From assembly GCA_020632795.1 (NCBI GenBank), contig JACKEV010000009.1, positions 781,501-845,500 on the forward strand: a stretch of 64,000 nucleotides of DNA, written 5' to 3'. Shown in pieces: positions 1 to 9,803 of this stretch. A program made the position numbers and the translations under genes. Origin of the DNA: Alphaproteobacteria bacterium. GTDB lineage: Bacteria; Myxococcota_A; UBA796; CAJQPC01. Within the stretch, counting starts at the first letter, position 1. Every line of letters begins with the position of its first letter. Below the pieces are notes generated by a model, which worked only from the letters and a program-made list of their open reading frames with translations, searched no databases and had not been told where the DNA came from.

Positions 1-2770
1 CCCGCCGCTGGCCACCGGCGCCGCGCCGCCCAAGGGCTTCCGCCAGGGCTGGTCGACCCTGCGCCTGGCGTCCGACGCGCCGCCCCTGGCCATGGTGGTG
101 GACGACGACGCCTGCCGGCTGCTGGCCCGGGAGGGCGACGCGCTGATCGCGCGGGCCCGGCTGCCCTGCGCGAACTTCGCCAGCGCCGCCGCCGTCGACC
201 TCGACCGGGACGGGCGCGCGGAGGTGTACCTCTCCGGCGTCCGGGACCTCCACCGGATCCGGCCGGAGGAGGGATGGGCCGCGCCTCTGGTGCCCAACAC
301 GCTCAACCCGGCCCGCTCCCTCCTCCGTGAGCTGACCGCCGCCGACCTGGACGAGGACGGGCGCCCGGAGCTGCTGGTCGGCGCCGCCGAGTGGAACGCC
401 TACGACCTGCGCGCCCTGGTCCCGGACGGGGACGCGCTGTCGCTGCGGGCGCGGGCCCGGCTCGGGGAGGTCCGGGGCCTGACGACCCTGACCTGGGCGG
501 GGCACCCGGCGGTCGCCGCGCTCCAGCGGCTCGACCCCGAGGAGCCCGTGAACCGGCGCGCGTTCGGGGACGTGCCCCCGTTCACCGAGCTGCGGGGCAT
601 CCACGTGCTGCGCCTCGTCGAGCAGGGCTTCATCCGGGAGGCGGTCTTCCGCTGGCCGGAGCCGCCCGTGCCGCAGGACCTGTTCGACACGCTGAGCGGG
701 TACGCGTCGGGCGGGCTGGTCCGGGCAGCGGACCTCGACGGGGACGGGCAGGGCGAGTTGGTGGCCCTGCCGGCCCCGGGGTGGAGCTGGCTGTTCTTCC
801 GCCGCGCGGACGGCACGCTGGGGGAGCTGGCGCTGTGGGACGTCGACGTGCTCGCCGCGGGGGACGTGGACGGGGACGGGGACGACGAGCTGGTGGTGCG
901 CAGCCCGGAGGCGCCGCACCGCCTCTCGCTGGTGGGGGTGGGGGACCCCGCCCCGCTGCGCCCGGCGGCCGCGCTCGGCTTCGACGCCGAGGGGGCGCGG
1001 GCACCGCCGCCTGCAGAGCTTGATGCTGCGCTGCAACAAAGATGGACGCTCGCTGAAGATCTGGTCTCCATCGGGCTCATCGAGGTCGCTGCCCGGCAGC
1101 TCCTGGCCGCGACGGCCCTGGCCACCGACCCGCTGCTGGCCGGGCGACTGCGCTTGCGGGCGGCGGCCTTGCTGGAGCGGAGCGGGGCGTTGGAGGACGC
1201 GCTCGGGGTCTACGAGCGGGCGGCCGAGGAGGACGCTCTGGTGCCCGAGGCCCTGGACGGAGCCTACCGCTGCGCGCGGGCCGACCTGCGGCTGGAGCGG
1301 GCGCTTCGGGCCGGGCGGACACGCCTCACGCGGCCGGATCCGCCCCCCACCCTGGAGGCGGAGGTCCGCGCTCTGGCCGCCTGGCTCAACGCCGCGCCGC
1401 AGAGGTTCGACTTCGCCCAGGGCATCGACCCGCTGTGGCGGGTGGAGGACGCCCGCGCGCTGCAGGGCGACGCGGTCGCCGGGGGCCTGCGGGTGCGCAG
1501 CGCCGACAGCACGACCCACCTCTCCCTGCCGCTCCGCTGGGGCGGCGGGCGGAAGCGCCTGCGGGTGACCCTGATCCCGCAGCGGGTGGACTGGGGCGCG
1601 TCGCTGCGGCTCCTCCTCCACCCGGCGGGCGAGGCGCCCGTGGACGACCAGGCGCTGCGGGTGGAGGGCCGCGGGGGCGGGGAGCAGTACGCTCTGGAGA
1701 CCTTCTGCCCGCTGATGTTCGTGGAGGAGCGGGTGCGCCTTCCGCTGCCCCGAGGCGAGGGGAGCGCGCCGATGGTCATCGACTGGACGGTCGACCCCGA
1801 GGCCTCCCGGGCGAGCTGCACCGTCACGCTGGGGGAGCGGTCCGTCCGGCAGACCTACGCGCTCTTCGGGGCGCCCCCCGCCGACGAGGCGTTGACCCTC
1901 ACCCTGGTCACCGGCTCCACCGGCCACACGCTCTACGACGCCCTTCTGCAGAAGATCGAGCTGTGGGGCGCCGAGCCGCTGCCCCACGCACCGACCCCTG
2001 CGGAGGCGGCCCGCCGGGCCTTCGTGATGGGGCACACCGCGGAGGCGCTGTCGCTGCTGGAGGACGCGCCGCGCGATGACCCTGGCTTGCGCCTGCTGCA
2101 CGCGCTGGCCCTGGCTGAGCTGGGCGAGGGTCCATGGGCCGAGCGGGAGATCGCTGCGCTGCTGCGGCAGCACCCCGAGCAGCGGGCGCGCCTGCTCGCG
2201 CTGCTGGTGACCGCGCCTGAGCGCTACGCCGCGCTGCTGCGGGGCGCGCTTGGGGCCGACTACCTCCCGGCCTTCTACGAGGCCCACGCCACCCTCGTCT
2301 TCCAGCACCCCCGGGAGGCTCGGGTCCTCGCGCCCCTCCTGATCTGGCTGGAGGGGCTGTCGGACGTGCCGCCTGGGGGCCTCTCCGACGAGGCCCTGGA
2401 GGCGCGGATCTGGCTGCTGGCCCGCCGCGGCGAGGCGGCCCGCCGGCGGGGGCGGCTGACCGAGGCGCGCCGCGATCTGGAGCAGGCGCTGGCGCTGGCC
2501 GAGACGGCGCCGGACACGGCCTGGGGCTGGGCGCCCACGACGCTGCCCCGGGCCTGGTCGGAGCTGGCCCTGGTGCGCTGGGCGCTCCGCGATCGGGCCG
2601 GCGCGTTCGACGCCTTGGAGCGGGCGCTGGCGGTGGCGGGCGCGCCCGAGGTGTTCGCGGACATCCTGGCGGTGTCCCCGGACTTCGAGGCGCTGCGCCC
2701 CTGGCCCCGGTGGGCGGTGGTGGAGGCCGCGCGGCGCCGCTCGGTCCTCGGAGACGCCCCGGTGCGGTGA
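1..2770 (+). CDS. FG-GAP/TPR receptor protein, 5' end cut by the window (probable kinase C-terminal part)
   Basis: The reading frame is open from base 2, with no start codon needed. The first codons (PPLATG..P..GFR) align with about residue 590 of the next gene, so the true start lies left of the window. The visible part has calcium-binding-like FG-GAP/VCBS repeats (DLDRDGRAEVYL, DLDGDGQGEL, DVDGDGDDELV), a beta-rich middle and a C-terminal helical TPR-like region (about residues 660-890). It is co-linear with the downstream kinase over its whole visible length, so it is probably the extracytoplasmic sensor half of a second Ser/Thr kinase receptor. No catalytic residues are visible here; the kinase assignment is inferred from the paralog. 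It reads toward its paralog with about 90 bp between them. Confidence 0.8.
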   Translation, partial: PPLATGAAPPKGFRQGWSTLRLASDAPPLAMVVDDDACRLLAREGDALIARARLPCANFASAAAVDLDRDGRAEVYLSGVRDLHRIRPEEGWAAPLVPNTLNPARSLLRELTAADLDEDGRPELLVGAAEWNAYDLRALVPDGDALSLRARARLGEVRGLTTLTWAGHPAVAALQRLDPEEPVNRRAFGDVPPFTELRGIHVLRLVEQGFIREAVFRWPEPPVPQDLFDTLSGYASGGLVRAADLDGDGQGELVALPAPGWSWLFFRRADGTLGELALWDVDVLAAGDVDGDGDDELVVRSPEAPHRLSLVGVGDPAPLRPAAALGFDAEGARAPPPAELDAALQQRWTLAEDLVSIGLIEVAARQLLAATALATDPLLAGRLRLRAAALLERSGALEDALGVYERAAEEDALVPEALDGAYRCARADLRLERALRAGRTRLTRPDPPPTLEAEVRALAAWLNAAPQRFDFAQGIDPLWRVEDARALQGDAVAGGLRVRSADSTTHLSLPLRWGGGRKRLRVTLIPQRVDWGASLRLLLHPAGEAPVDDQALRVEGRGGGEQYALETFCPLMFVEERVRLPLPRGEGSAPMVIDWTVDPEASRASCTVTLGERSVRQTYALFGAPPADEALTLTLVTGSTGHTLYDALLQKIELWGAEPLPHAPTPAEAARRAFVMGHTAEALSLLEDAPRDDPGLRLLHALALAELGEGPWAEREIAALLRQHPEQRARLLALLVTAPERYAALLRGALGADYLPAFYEAHATLVFQHPREARVLAPLLIWLEGLSDVPPGGLSDEALEARIWLLARRGEAARRRGRLTEARRDLEQALALAETAPDTAWGWAPTTLPRAWSELALVRWALRDRAGAFDALERALAVAGAPEVFADILAVSPDFEALRPWPRWAVVEAARRRSVLGDAPVR

Positions 2771-2861
2771 GCCCTCAGGAGTCAGGGCCCCGTAAGTGAC
2801 GCGGCCCACCCGCTCGGCCATCATGCTGCACGCGGCACAGGATGTGCGCGATGGAGCGGTC

Positions 2862-5800
2862 ATGACGGACGATATCGGCCCGGGAGCCCCCCCGGACGGG
2901 ACGGTGTCCCGGTTGACGTGGGGCGAGCTGCTCTCCGACGACGCCTCGGACGCCGATGTCCGGTCGACGGAGCCTGAAGGCGGGGTCCACCTCGGTCGCT
3001 ACGCGCTGCGCGGCCAGCTCGGGCGCGGCGGCATGGGGGTGGTGTTTCGGGCATGGGACCCCCGGCTGGGGCGGGAGGTGGCGCTCAAGCTGCTCTACGC
3101 CGGGCACATCAGCAACGCGAACCAGCGGCGTCGGTTCCAGCGGGAGGCCCGCGCGGTGGCCCGGCTGCGGCACCCCCACATCGTGGAGGTCTACGACATC
3201 GGAGAGCACGAGGGGAGCGTGTTCTTCGCGATGCGGCTGATCGAGGGGGAGAACCTCGCCCGCCGCCTGAAGAAGGGCCCGATGGCGGAGCGGGAGGCCG
3301 CGCGGCTGGCCCTCCAGCTCGCCCGCGCCCTGGCCCACGCCCACGCCCACGGCTTCGTCCACCGGGACGTGAAGCCGAGCAACGTGCTGCTGGACGGCGA
3401 GGACGCGGTGCTGGTGGACTTCGGGCTGGTGAAGGACCCCGAGGAGAGCGTCGCGCTGACCCAGGACGGCCGCGCGATGGGCACGCCCGCCTACATGTCG
3501 CCGGAGCAGGCGCGGGGGGACCTGGAGGCGATCAGCCCGGCGAGCGACCAGTACGGCCTGGGCGCGGTGCTCTACGAGGCGCTGTCGGGCTTCCGCCCGT
3601 TCATCGCCCCGAGCCCCCTGGAGGTGATGCGCCGGGTCCTCGACGAGGAGCCGATCTCGCTGGAGCGCTTCGAGGTGGACGCCGGGCTGGCCCGCATCGT
3701 GCGCCGGGCGATGGCGAAGGCGCCCCAGGATCGGTTCGCGGACCTGGGCGAGATGGCGGACGCGCTGGAGCGGTGGCTCGAGGACGGCTCACCCCTGAGC
3801 AGCACCTCGGACATCTCCCTGCGCCTGCGCAGCGCGGCGCGGCAGCACCGCTGGCCGCTGCTGCTGGTGGCGATGGGGCTGGCGCTGGTGGTGGCGCTGG
3901 TGGGCGGGAGCCGCCTCCAGGCCCGGCGGGCGGTGGCGCAGCACGAGGCCGCCGCCGCCCAGCGCCGGGCGGTGCTCACCGAGACCCTGGACATCGCGCT
4001 GGACGACGGGCGGTTCGCCGAGGCGGAGCGGGCCTTCGCCGGCTTCACCCGCTCGCCGGAGAACCAGGGGACCGAGGCCCTGGCCGCCGCGTGGCTGGAC
4101 TGGGGACGCCGCATGGCCGAGCTGGGGCACCCCGAAGACGCTCGGGAGGCGCTGGGGGTGGCGTATGTGCTGTCCACAAAGCCGGAGCGCCAGGACGACG
4201 CGCTGGTCGCGCTCGCCGCGCTGTTCCGGGCGCAGGACGACTTCCCGCGCCTGGCCCCCACCATCGCCGCGCTGGAGGCCCGGGGCTCCACGCGGCTGGC
4301 CGCCCCGCCGGTCCAGGAGCTGCGGCGGGACCTCGCGGTCGCCCAGGGGGACCTGGCGGGCGCGCTGGCCCTGGAGCCGCGCCCCAAGGACCGCGCCCTC
4401 ATCAGCACCCTGGCCCACGCGACGCCCCTCGCCACCCCGGGCCAGGACGCCCAGCTCTGGGACAGCGACGGCGACGGGCTGCCCGAGCTGCTCGTCTTCC
4501 AGCCGGAGCCGCCGCGCTTCGTGCTGATCGACCCCCGCGACCCCGACGCGCCGCCCCTGGCCACCGGGCCCGCGCCCGAGTGGGGCTTCCGCCTCTCCTG
4601 GGCGGAGCTGATGCTGGAGCCGGGCCGGCCGCAGTTCATGGTGCTGGAGGAGGACGGCTGCCGGGTGTTCTCGCGGGAGGGCGCTGACCTGGTTCCGGGG
4701 GCCCGCTTCCCCTGTCAGACGGTCGCGGACGCGACCGCCGCAGACCTCGACCAGGACGGCCGGAGCGAGCTGTACGTGGCCGGTCCCTGGAGCCTCCACC
4801 GGGTCCTCTGGGACCGGGACGACCTGGACTGGACGACCGAGGAGGTCCCGACCTCCCTCAACCAGACGCAGTCCATCCTCCACCGGGTGACCGTGGGCGA
4901 CGCCGACGGCGACGGCCGCCCGGAGCTGTTCACGGCAGCCGACGGCTGGGGGGCCTACGACCTGCGGGCCCTGGTCCCCGACGGCGACGGCCTGGCCATG
5001 CGGGCGCGGGCGCGCATCGGGGCGGTGGCCTGGGCGGAGACCCTGACCTGGGCGGGGCGCCCGGCGGTCGCCGCGTACCAGGAGTTCAACCCCGATCGCA
5101 GCCGGAACCGACGGATCTTCGGGGAGGGGCGCCCGGACGTCGAGACGACGGGCCTCCACGTCCTGCGGCTGGACGAACGGGGCTTCACACGGGCGGCCTC
5201 CTTCCCCTGGCCCACGCCGCCGATGCCCGCGGACGCGAGCGCGATCTTCTATTCCTACCAGTCCGGCGACCACTTCCGGGTCGCGGACCTGGACGGCGAC
5301 GGGGACGACGAGCTGGTCGCGCTGCCCGCGCCGGGGTGGAGCTGGGTGTTCTTCCGCCGGGCCGACGGCAGCCTGGGGGAGCTGGCCCTGCGGGGCACGG
5401 TGGTCCTGGACGCGGGGGACGTGGACGGAGACGGGGAGGACGAGCTGGTGGCCCGCGCCGAGGCGGCGCCCCACCAGCTGATGCTCGTGGGCCTGGGGCA
5501 GGACGCCCCGCCGCGCAGCAGCCTCCACGTTGAGGTGGCGCGGACACACCCCCCGCGGGACCTTGATGCTGCACTGCAACAACGATGGTCACTCGCTGAG
5601 GATCTGGTGACCATCGGCCTCCTGGACGTCGCGGCCCGCCAGCTCCTGGAGTCGACCGCCCTGGCCACCGACCCGCTCACGGCGGGGCGGCTTCGGCTGC
5701 GGGCGGCGGTCCTGCTGGAGCAGACCGGGGCGCAGGAGGAGGCCCTGGAGGCGTTCGAGCGGGCGGCCGAGGAGCCCACCCTGGCCGCCCAGGCCCTGGA

Positions 5801-7313
5801 GGGGGCGTTCCGCTGCGCCGAGGGCGCCCTTCGCCTGGAGCGCGCGCTGCGGGCCGGCCGCGCCCGCCTGGACCTGCCCGACCCCCCGTCGGGGCTGCAG
5901 GAGGAGACCCGCGCGCTGGCCGTCTGGCTGGACACACGGCCTCAGAGCTTTGACTTCGCCCAGGGCATCGATCCGCTCTGGCAGGTGGAGGGGGCCAGCG
6001 AGCTGCGCACCGATCCGGTGGCCGGGGGCCTGCGGGTGCGCAGCGCCCGGCAGCGGGAGCACCTCGCCCTGCGGCTGCGCTGGGGGGAGGGGCGCAAGCG
6101 CGTTCGGGTGACGGTGAGCCCGAGCCGCGTCGACTGGGGCGCGTCGTTCCGCCTGAACTTCAAGGATGGGCCCATCAACCGGCACTCCGAAGACGACCTC
6201 CGCCTGGCCGGCCGCGGGGGCGGGGAGTCCTACGACCTGGAGCACTACTGCCCCTGGAGCTACACCAGCGACCTCATCGCGCGCCCGCTGCCCCGCAGCG
6301 AGCCCGACGCGCCGCTGGTCATCGACTGGGAGTCCGACGCGGCGGGCACCCGGGCGAGCTGCACGGTGACCCAGGGGGACCAGTCGGTCCGGCGGGTGTA
6401 CACCCCGTCGGGCGCGTACCCCGACGGCGCCGAGATGACGCTGACCCTGGACACCCGGTCCATCGGGAACGCCCTCTCGGACGTCCTGCTCCACAAGATC
6501 GAGCTGTGGGGCGCGACGCCCATCCCCCGGGACGCCGAGCCCGACGAGGCCGCCCGCCGGGCCTTCGTCGACGGGCGCACGACCGAGGCCCTGGCGCTGC
6601 TGGAGGAGGTCCCCCGCGACGACCCCAGCCTGCGCCTGCTGCGGGTGCTCGCCCTGGCCGAGCTGGGGGACGGCGCGCGCGCCCGCCAGGAGCTGACCGC
6701 GCTGCTGCGGGAGCACCCCGACCAGCGGGAGCGACTGCCGACGCTCCTGGTGACCGCGCCGGAGCGCTACGCCCCCCTGCTCCAGCAGGTGCTGGGGGAC
6801 GACTACTTCACCGCCTTCTACGAGGCCTCCTCCACCATCGTGTACCAGCACCCCCGGGAGCAGCAGGTCCTGGCGCCGCTCCTGATCTGGCTGGAGGGCC
6901 TCTCCGACAGCCGGGTCCCGGGCCTCACCCCCGAGGCGCTGGAGGCGCGGATCTGGCTGCTGGCCCGCCGGGGTGAGGCGGCGCGGCGCCAGGGTCGGCT
7001 GACCGAGGCGCGTCGGGATCTGGAGCAGGCCCTGGCGATGGCCGCGGAGGCCCCGGGCACGCCGTGGACCTGGGAGCCCGTGACCCTGGCGCGGGCGTGG
7101 TCGGAGCTGGGGCTGGTGCGCTGGGCGCTGCACGACGGCGAGGGTGCGTTCGAGGCGCTGGAGCGGGCTCTGGCCACGGCCGGCGCGCCCGAGGTGTTCG
7201 CGGACACGCTGGCGGTGTCCCCGGACTTCGCCGCGCTGCGCGCCGAGCCCCGCTGGGCCGCCGTCGAAGCCGCCCGCCGCCACGCCCGGCTGGAGGACGA
7301 GCCCGCGCCCTGA
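2862..7313 (+). CDS. Membrane Ser/Thr protein kinase with FG-GAP and TPR-like sensor region
   Basis: This large one-pass receptor kinase has about 1483 residues. The kinase domain lies near residues 45-310, with a glycine loop (GRGGMGVV), a VALK lysine, an HRDVKPSN catalytic loop, a DFG-type VDFGLV and an SPEQ activation-segment end. One membrane helix follows (about residues 330-350, LLLVAMGLALVVALVGG). After it come a helical segment, FG-GAP/VCBS repeats (DSDGDGLPELL, DLDQDGRSELYV, DADGDGRPELF, DLDGDGDDELV, DVDGDGEDELV) and a C-terminal TPR-like part. The kinase is therefore cytoplasmic and the repeats extracytoplasmic. I chose the ATG at 2862 because GGAG lies 5 bases upstream; longer starts at 2796 (GTG) and 2823 are possible. 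It is a tandem paralog of the preceding partial gene. The signal and substrates are unknown. Confidence 0.92.
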   Translation: MTDDIGPGAPPDGTVSRLTWGELLSDDASDADVRSTEPEGGVHLGRYALRGQLGRGGMGVVFRAWDPRLGREVALKLLYAGHISNANQRRRFQREARAVARLRHPHIVEVYDIGEHEGSVFFAMRLIEGENLARRLKKGPMAEREAARLALQLARALAHAHAHGFVHRDVKPSNVLLDGEDAVLVDFGLVKDPEESVALTQDGRAMGTPAYMSPEQARGDLEAISPASDQYGLGAVLYEALSGFRPFIAPSPLEVMRRVLDEEPISLERFEVDAGLARIVRRAMAKAPQDRFADLGEMADALERWLEDGSPLSSTSDISLRLRSAARQHRWPLLLVAMGLALVVALVGGSRLQARRAVAQHEAAAAQRRAVLTETLDIALDDGRFAEAERAFAGFTRSPENQGTEALAAAWLDWGRRMAELGHPEDAREALGVAYVLSTKPERQDDALVALAALFRAQDDFPRLAPTIAALEARGSTRLAAPPVQELRRDLAVAQGDLAGALALEPRPKDRALISTLAHATPLATPGQDAQLWDSDGDGLPELLVFQPEPPRFVLIDPRDPDAPPLATGPAPEWGFRLSWAELMLEPGRPQFMVLEEDGCRVFSREGADLVPGARFPCQTVADATAADLDQDGRSELYVAGPWSLHRVLWDRDDLDWTTEEVPTSLNQTQSILHRVTVGDADGDGRPELFTAADGWGAYDLRALVPDGDGLAMRARARIGAVAWAETLTWAGRPAVAAYQEFNPDRSRNRRIFGEGRPDVETTGLHVLRLDERGFTRAASFPWPTPPMPADASAIFYSYQSGDHFRVADLDGDGDDELVALPAPGWSWVFFRRADGSLGELALRGTVVLDAGDVDGDGEDELVARAEAAPHQLMLVGLGQDAPPRSSLHVEVARTHPPRDLDAALQQRWSLAEDLVTIGLLDVAARQLLESTALATDPLTAGRLRLRAAVLLEQTGAQEEALEAFERAAEEPTLAAQALEGAFRCAEGALRLERALRAGRARLDLPDPPSGLQEETRALAVWLDTRPQSFDFAQGIDPLWQVEGASELRTDPVAGGLRVRSARQREHLALRLRWGEGRKRVRVTVSPSRVDWGASFRLNFKDGPINRHSEDDLRLAGRGGGESYDLEHYCPWSYTSDLIARPLPRSEPDAPLVIDWESDAAGTRASCTVTQGDQSVRRVYTPSGAYPDGAEMTLTLDTRSIGNALSDVLLHKIELWGATPIPRDAEPDEAARRAFVDGRTTEALALLEEVPRDDPSLRLLRVLALAELGDGARARQELTALLREHPDQRERLPTLLVTAPERYAPLLQQVLGDDYFTAFYEASSTIVYQHPREQQVLAPLLIWLEGLSDSRVPGLTPEALEARIWLLARRGEAARRQGRLTEARRDLEQALAMAAEAPGTPWTWEPVTLARAWSELGLVRWALHDGEGAFEALERALATAGAPEVFADTLAVSPDFAALRAEPRWAAVEAARRHARLEDEPAP

Positions 7314-7318
7314 CCCCC

Positions 7319-8524
7319 TCAGTTGTCGAACTGCGCGCTCACCAGCCTCAGGCCCCATTCGTCCCGGGTGAAGTACAGGACGAAGCTGCCGTCGTCGATG
7401 TCGCGCCAGCTCGCGGTCTGGTAGGTCAGGCCGTCGGTGGAGCGGGTCCAGTCGCCCACGGCCAGGGTGCCCTGGCGCCGGAAGCCCAGCTCGATGGGGT
7501 CGGCGTTCCACACGGTGTGGCGAAGGTGGATGGGCCAGATGCGCTCGAACGCGGCCTCGGCCAGGGCGCGCAGGTCGTCGGTCAGCGCGACCGTGGTCTC
7601 CAGGTGCAGGAAGCGGCGGTCCTGGTGGTGCAGCCAGCCGGCGTCGACGTTGGCGTCGCCCGTCCAGCGGGAGGGGGGCTGGCCGAACCGGGCGCGCTCG
7701 TCGGGCTCGGAGTAGCCCTCCGCCCAGGTGTAGCCGGCCAGGGTGAGGAACATGTCGGAGACGCGGGACCGCCCGGGGAAGTGGTCCCAGGCGAACAGCC
7801 GCCCTGCGTACAGCCGGGCGCCCTCCAGCAGCCCGCCGTCGGCGTCGTAGAGCTCCAGCCAGGCCTCGTCGCCGTCGGTGGTCGTGTAGATCGCCCAGAC
7901 GTCCTGGCCGCCCAGGTTGCCCCGGTGCAGGCTGGCCCCGCCGATGTCCCGCTCCTCCAGCCGATGGTAGAAGTCGAAGGCCGCCACCACCGCCTCGGGC
8001 AGCCCCTCGCGGCCGGGCTGGCCGCGACGCGCGTCCACCCGCACGCCGCCCGGCAGGCTCTGCTGATGCAGGGCGTACTCGTTGAAGTCGGTGCCCTCGA
8101 CCCAGTCCCGGAGGGAGGCCGGCTCGGCGGGGGTCTCGGGTTCGCTGGCCTGCTGCGCCTCCTGGACCCGGCGGTAGGCCTGCCAGGACAGCTCGGCGAG
8201 GTGCGGATCGTGGCGGCGCAGGGCCCAAAGCTCGAGCTGGGCGAGGTAGCGGCTGTCCCGGGAGCCGTCCACGGGGTTGACCGCCTCCCAGCCCGTGCGG
8301 GCCATCGCGACGGCGGCCTCGACCAGGTTGTCGACGCTGACCCGGGTGCCGGCGCCGCCGTAGATGCGGACCCGGGCGTCGGCGAGCCGCAGGAAGGGGT
8401 GGAGCGCCTCGGCCTCGGCCTGGGAGATCTGCTGGTTGTCGCCCGAGGCCGCCTGGGCCAGCTCGCGCAGGATGGCGGCGAGGGCGGCGGCGGCGTCTTC
8501 GGTGCGGACGAGGTTGGACGACAT
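7319..8524 (-). CDS. Hypothetical soluble protein, 401 aa
   Basis: I do not recognise a family. The product is 401 residues with no signal peptide or membrane segment. It has a helical N-terminal half (about residues 1-140, Ala/Leu/Arg-rich) and a more beta-rich, Trp/Tyr-rich C-terminal half ending in LYFTRDEWGLRLVSAQFDN. It starts at an ATG with a GGAGG-like ribosome site about 7 bases upstream. It converges on the kinase gene, with 5 bp between their stops, and is divergent from dinB, so the 150-bp gap upstream carries both promoters. Nothing in the sequence shows a role in DNA repair. Confidence 0.7.
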   Translation of the reverse strand: MSSNLVRTEDAAAALAAILRELAQAASGDNQQISQAEAEALHPFLRLADARVRIYGGAGTRVSVDNLVEAAVAMARTGWEAVNPVDGSRDSRYLAQLELWALRRHDPHLAELSWQAYRRVQEAQQASEPETPAEPASLRDWVEGTDFNEYALHQQSLPGGVRVDARRGQPGREGLPEAVVAAFDFYHRLEERDIGGASLHRGNLGGQDVWAIYTTTDGDEAWLELYDADGGLLEGARLYAGRLFAWDHFPGRSRVSDMFLTLAGYTWAEGYSEPDERARFGQPPSRWTGDANVDAGWLHHQDRRFLHLETTVALTDDLRALAEAAFERIWPIHLRHTVWNADPIELGFRRQGTLAVGDWTRSTDGLTYQTASWRDIDDGSFVLYFTRDEWGLRLVSAQFDN

Positions 8525-8643
8525 GGAGGGCCTCCGGGAGGGGTGGAGGACAAGGTATCCGCTGGCCCCGCCCGCACGGGGTCCGACGCCCTGCGGCTTT
8601 GGCAGATTGTCACCGTTGGCGGTCAGGAAAGGGCCTCCAGCGC

Positions 8644-8675
8644 TTGATCGGAGGGCGTCCTGAACGTATATTCAG
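8644..8675 (+). promoter_or_regulatory. SOS-type promoter and LexA box of dinB, with leaderless start
   Basis: A -35 TTGATC (8644-8649) and a -10 TATATT (8667-8672) are separated by exactly 17 bp. The inverted repeat CTGAACGTATATTCAG (8660-8675) covers the -10 and resembles the Myxococcus-type LexA motif as I recall it. The expected transcription start falls on the dinB ATG at 8679, so the mRNA would have no leader or Shine-Dalgarno site. LexA bound here would block RNA polymerase directly. Confidence 0.75.
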
Positions 8676-8678
8676 TAC

Positions 8679-9728
8679 ATGAAGATCCTCCACGTTGACA
8701 TGGACGCCTTCTACGCCTCGGTCGAGCAGCGGGACGACCCCCGCCTCCGGGGCATGCCCATCGCCGTTGGCGGCTCCCCCCGGGGGCGGGGGGTCGTGGC
8801 CGCGGCCAGCTACGAGGCGCGGCGCTTCGGGGTGCGCTCGGCGATGCCCTCGGCGGTGGCGCTGCGCAAGTGCCCGGACCTCCAGCTCATCCGGCCGGAC
8901 TTCGAGAAGTACCGCGCGGTCTCTGCCCAGGTGTTCGCCGTGCTGGCGGATTACAGTCCCCGGGTCGAGCCGCTGAGCATCGACGAGGCCTTCCTGGACG
9001 CGACGCACCACCGCAGCGGCACCTGGGTCGCCCAGGACATCCGGCGGCGCATCCACCGGGAGCTGGGCCTGACGGCCTCGGTGGGGGTGGCGCCGGTCAA
9101 GATGGTGGCCAAGATCGCCTCGGGCTTTCGCAAGCCCGACGGCCTGACCGTGGTCGAGCCGGGGCAGGTGCGGGCCTTCCTGGACCCGCTGGCTGTGGAC
9201 CGGCTGTGGGGGGTGGGCCCGGTGACCGCGCGGCGGCTCCAGGGGCTGGGCATCCGCACCATCGGCCAGCTCGCCGAGCTGCACGAGGCCCGCCTGACCG
9301 AGCTGTTCGGGCGCAACGGGGCGCAGATGGCCCGGCTGGCCCGGGGGGACGACCCCCGCCCGGTGCAGCCCCACCGGGCCCGCCGCTCCCGCAGCGCGGA
9401 GCGCACCTTCGCCCGGGATCTTCAGGATCCGGGGGCGCTGCTCACGGTGATCCGGGACCAGGCCGCCGAGGTCTGCGAGGGCCTGCGCCGCAAGGGCCAC
9501 CGGGGGCGCACCGTCACCCTCAAGGTGCGCTACGACGACTTCACCACCATCACCCGCTCCCGCTCCCTGCTGGAGCCGACGGCCAACCCGGACCTGGTCA
9601 TCCGCATCGCCGAGGCCCTGCTGGCAGAGACCGAGGCCGGGCAGCGGCCGGTGCGGCTCGTCGGCGTGGGGGTGTCGAACCTGGAGGCGGGGCGGCAGCT
9701 GTGCCTGGAGCTGGGGTGCGCGGCGTGA
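8679..9728 (+). CDS. dinB: DNA polymerase IV (Y-family translesion polymerase)
   Basis: The 349-residue product is a typical DinB. The N-terminal catalytic motif MKILHVDMDAFYASVEQRD has the first metal-binding Asp. The steric-gate/palm segment is VVAAASYEARRFGVRSAMP. A second acidic motif, SIDEAFLD, supplies the other metal ligands. The thumb helix-hairpin-helix (LWGVGPVTARRLQGLGI) and the little-finger domain follow. It copies damaged DNA with low fidelity in the cytoplasm during the SOS response. Its length is normal for the family. It probably starts from a leaderless transcript under the LexA-like box immediately upstream, and no ribosome-binding site fits before the ATG. The next gene is convergent. 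Confidence 0.97.
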   Translation: MKILHVDMDAFYASVEQRDDPRLRGMPIAVGGSPRGRGVVAAASYEARRFGVRSAMPSAVALRKCPDLQLIRPDFEKYRAVSAQVFAVLADYSPRVEPLSIDEAFLDATHHRSGTWVAQDIRRRIHRELGLTASVGVAPVKMVAKIASGFRKPDGLTVVEPGQVRAFLDPLAVDRLWGVGPVTARRLQGLGIRTIGQLAELHEARLTELFGRNGAQMARLARGDDPRPVQPHRARRSRSAERTFARDLQDPGALLTVIRDQAAEVCEGLRRKGHRGRTVTLKVRYDDFTTITRSRSLLEPTANPDLVIRIAEALLAETEAGQRPVRLVGVGVSNLEAGRQLCLELGCAA

Positions 9729-9803
9729 GCCCTGAGCGACCTTGCCGGCGGAAATGAGCTCGAGGTCATCTGCAGAGCAGGGCAGCTCACAGCAGCTGGA
9801 GGG

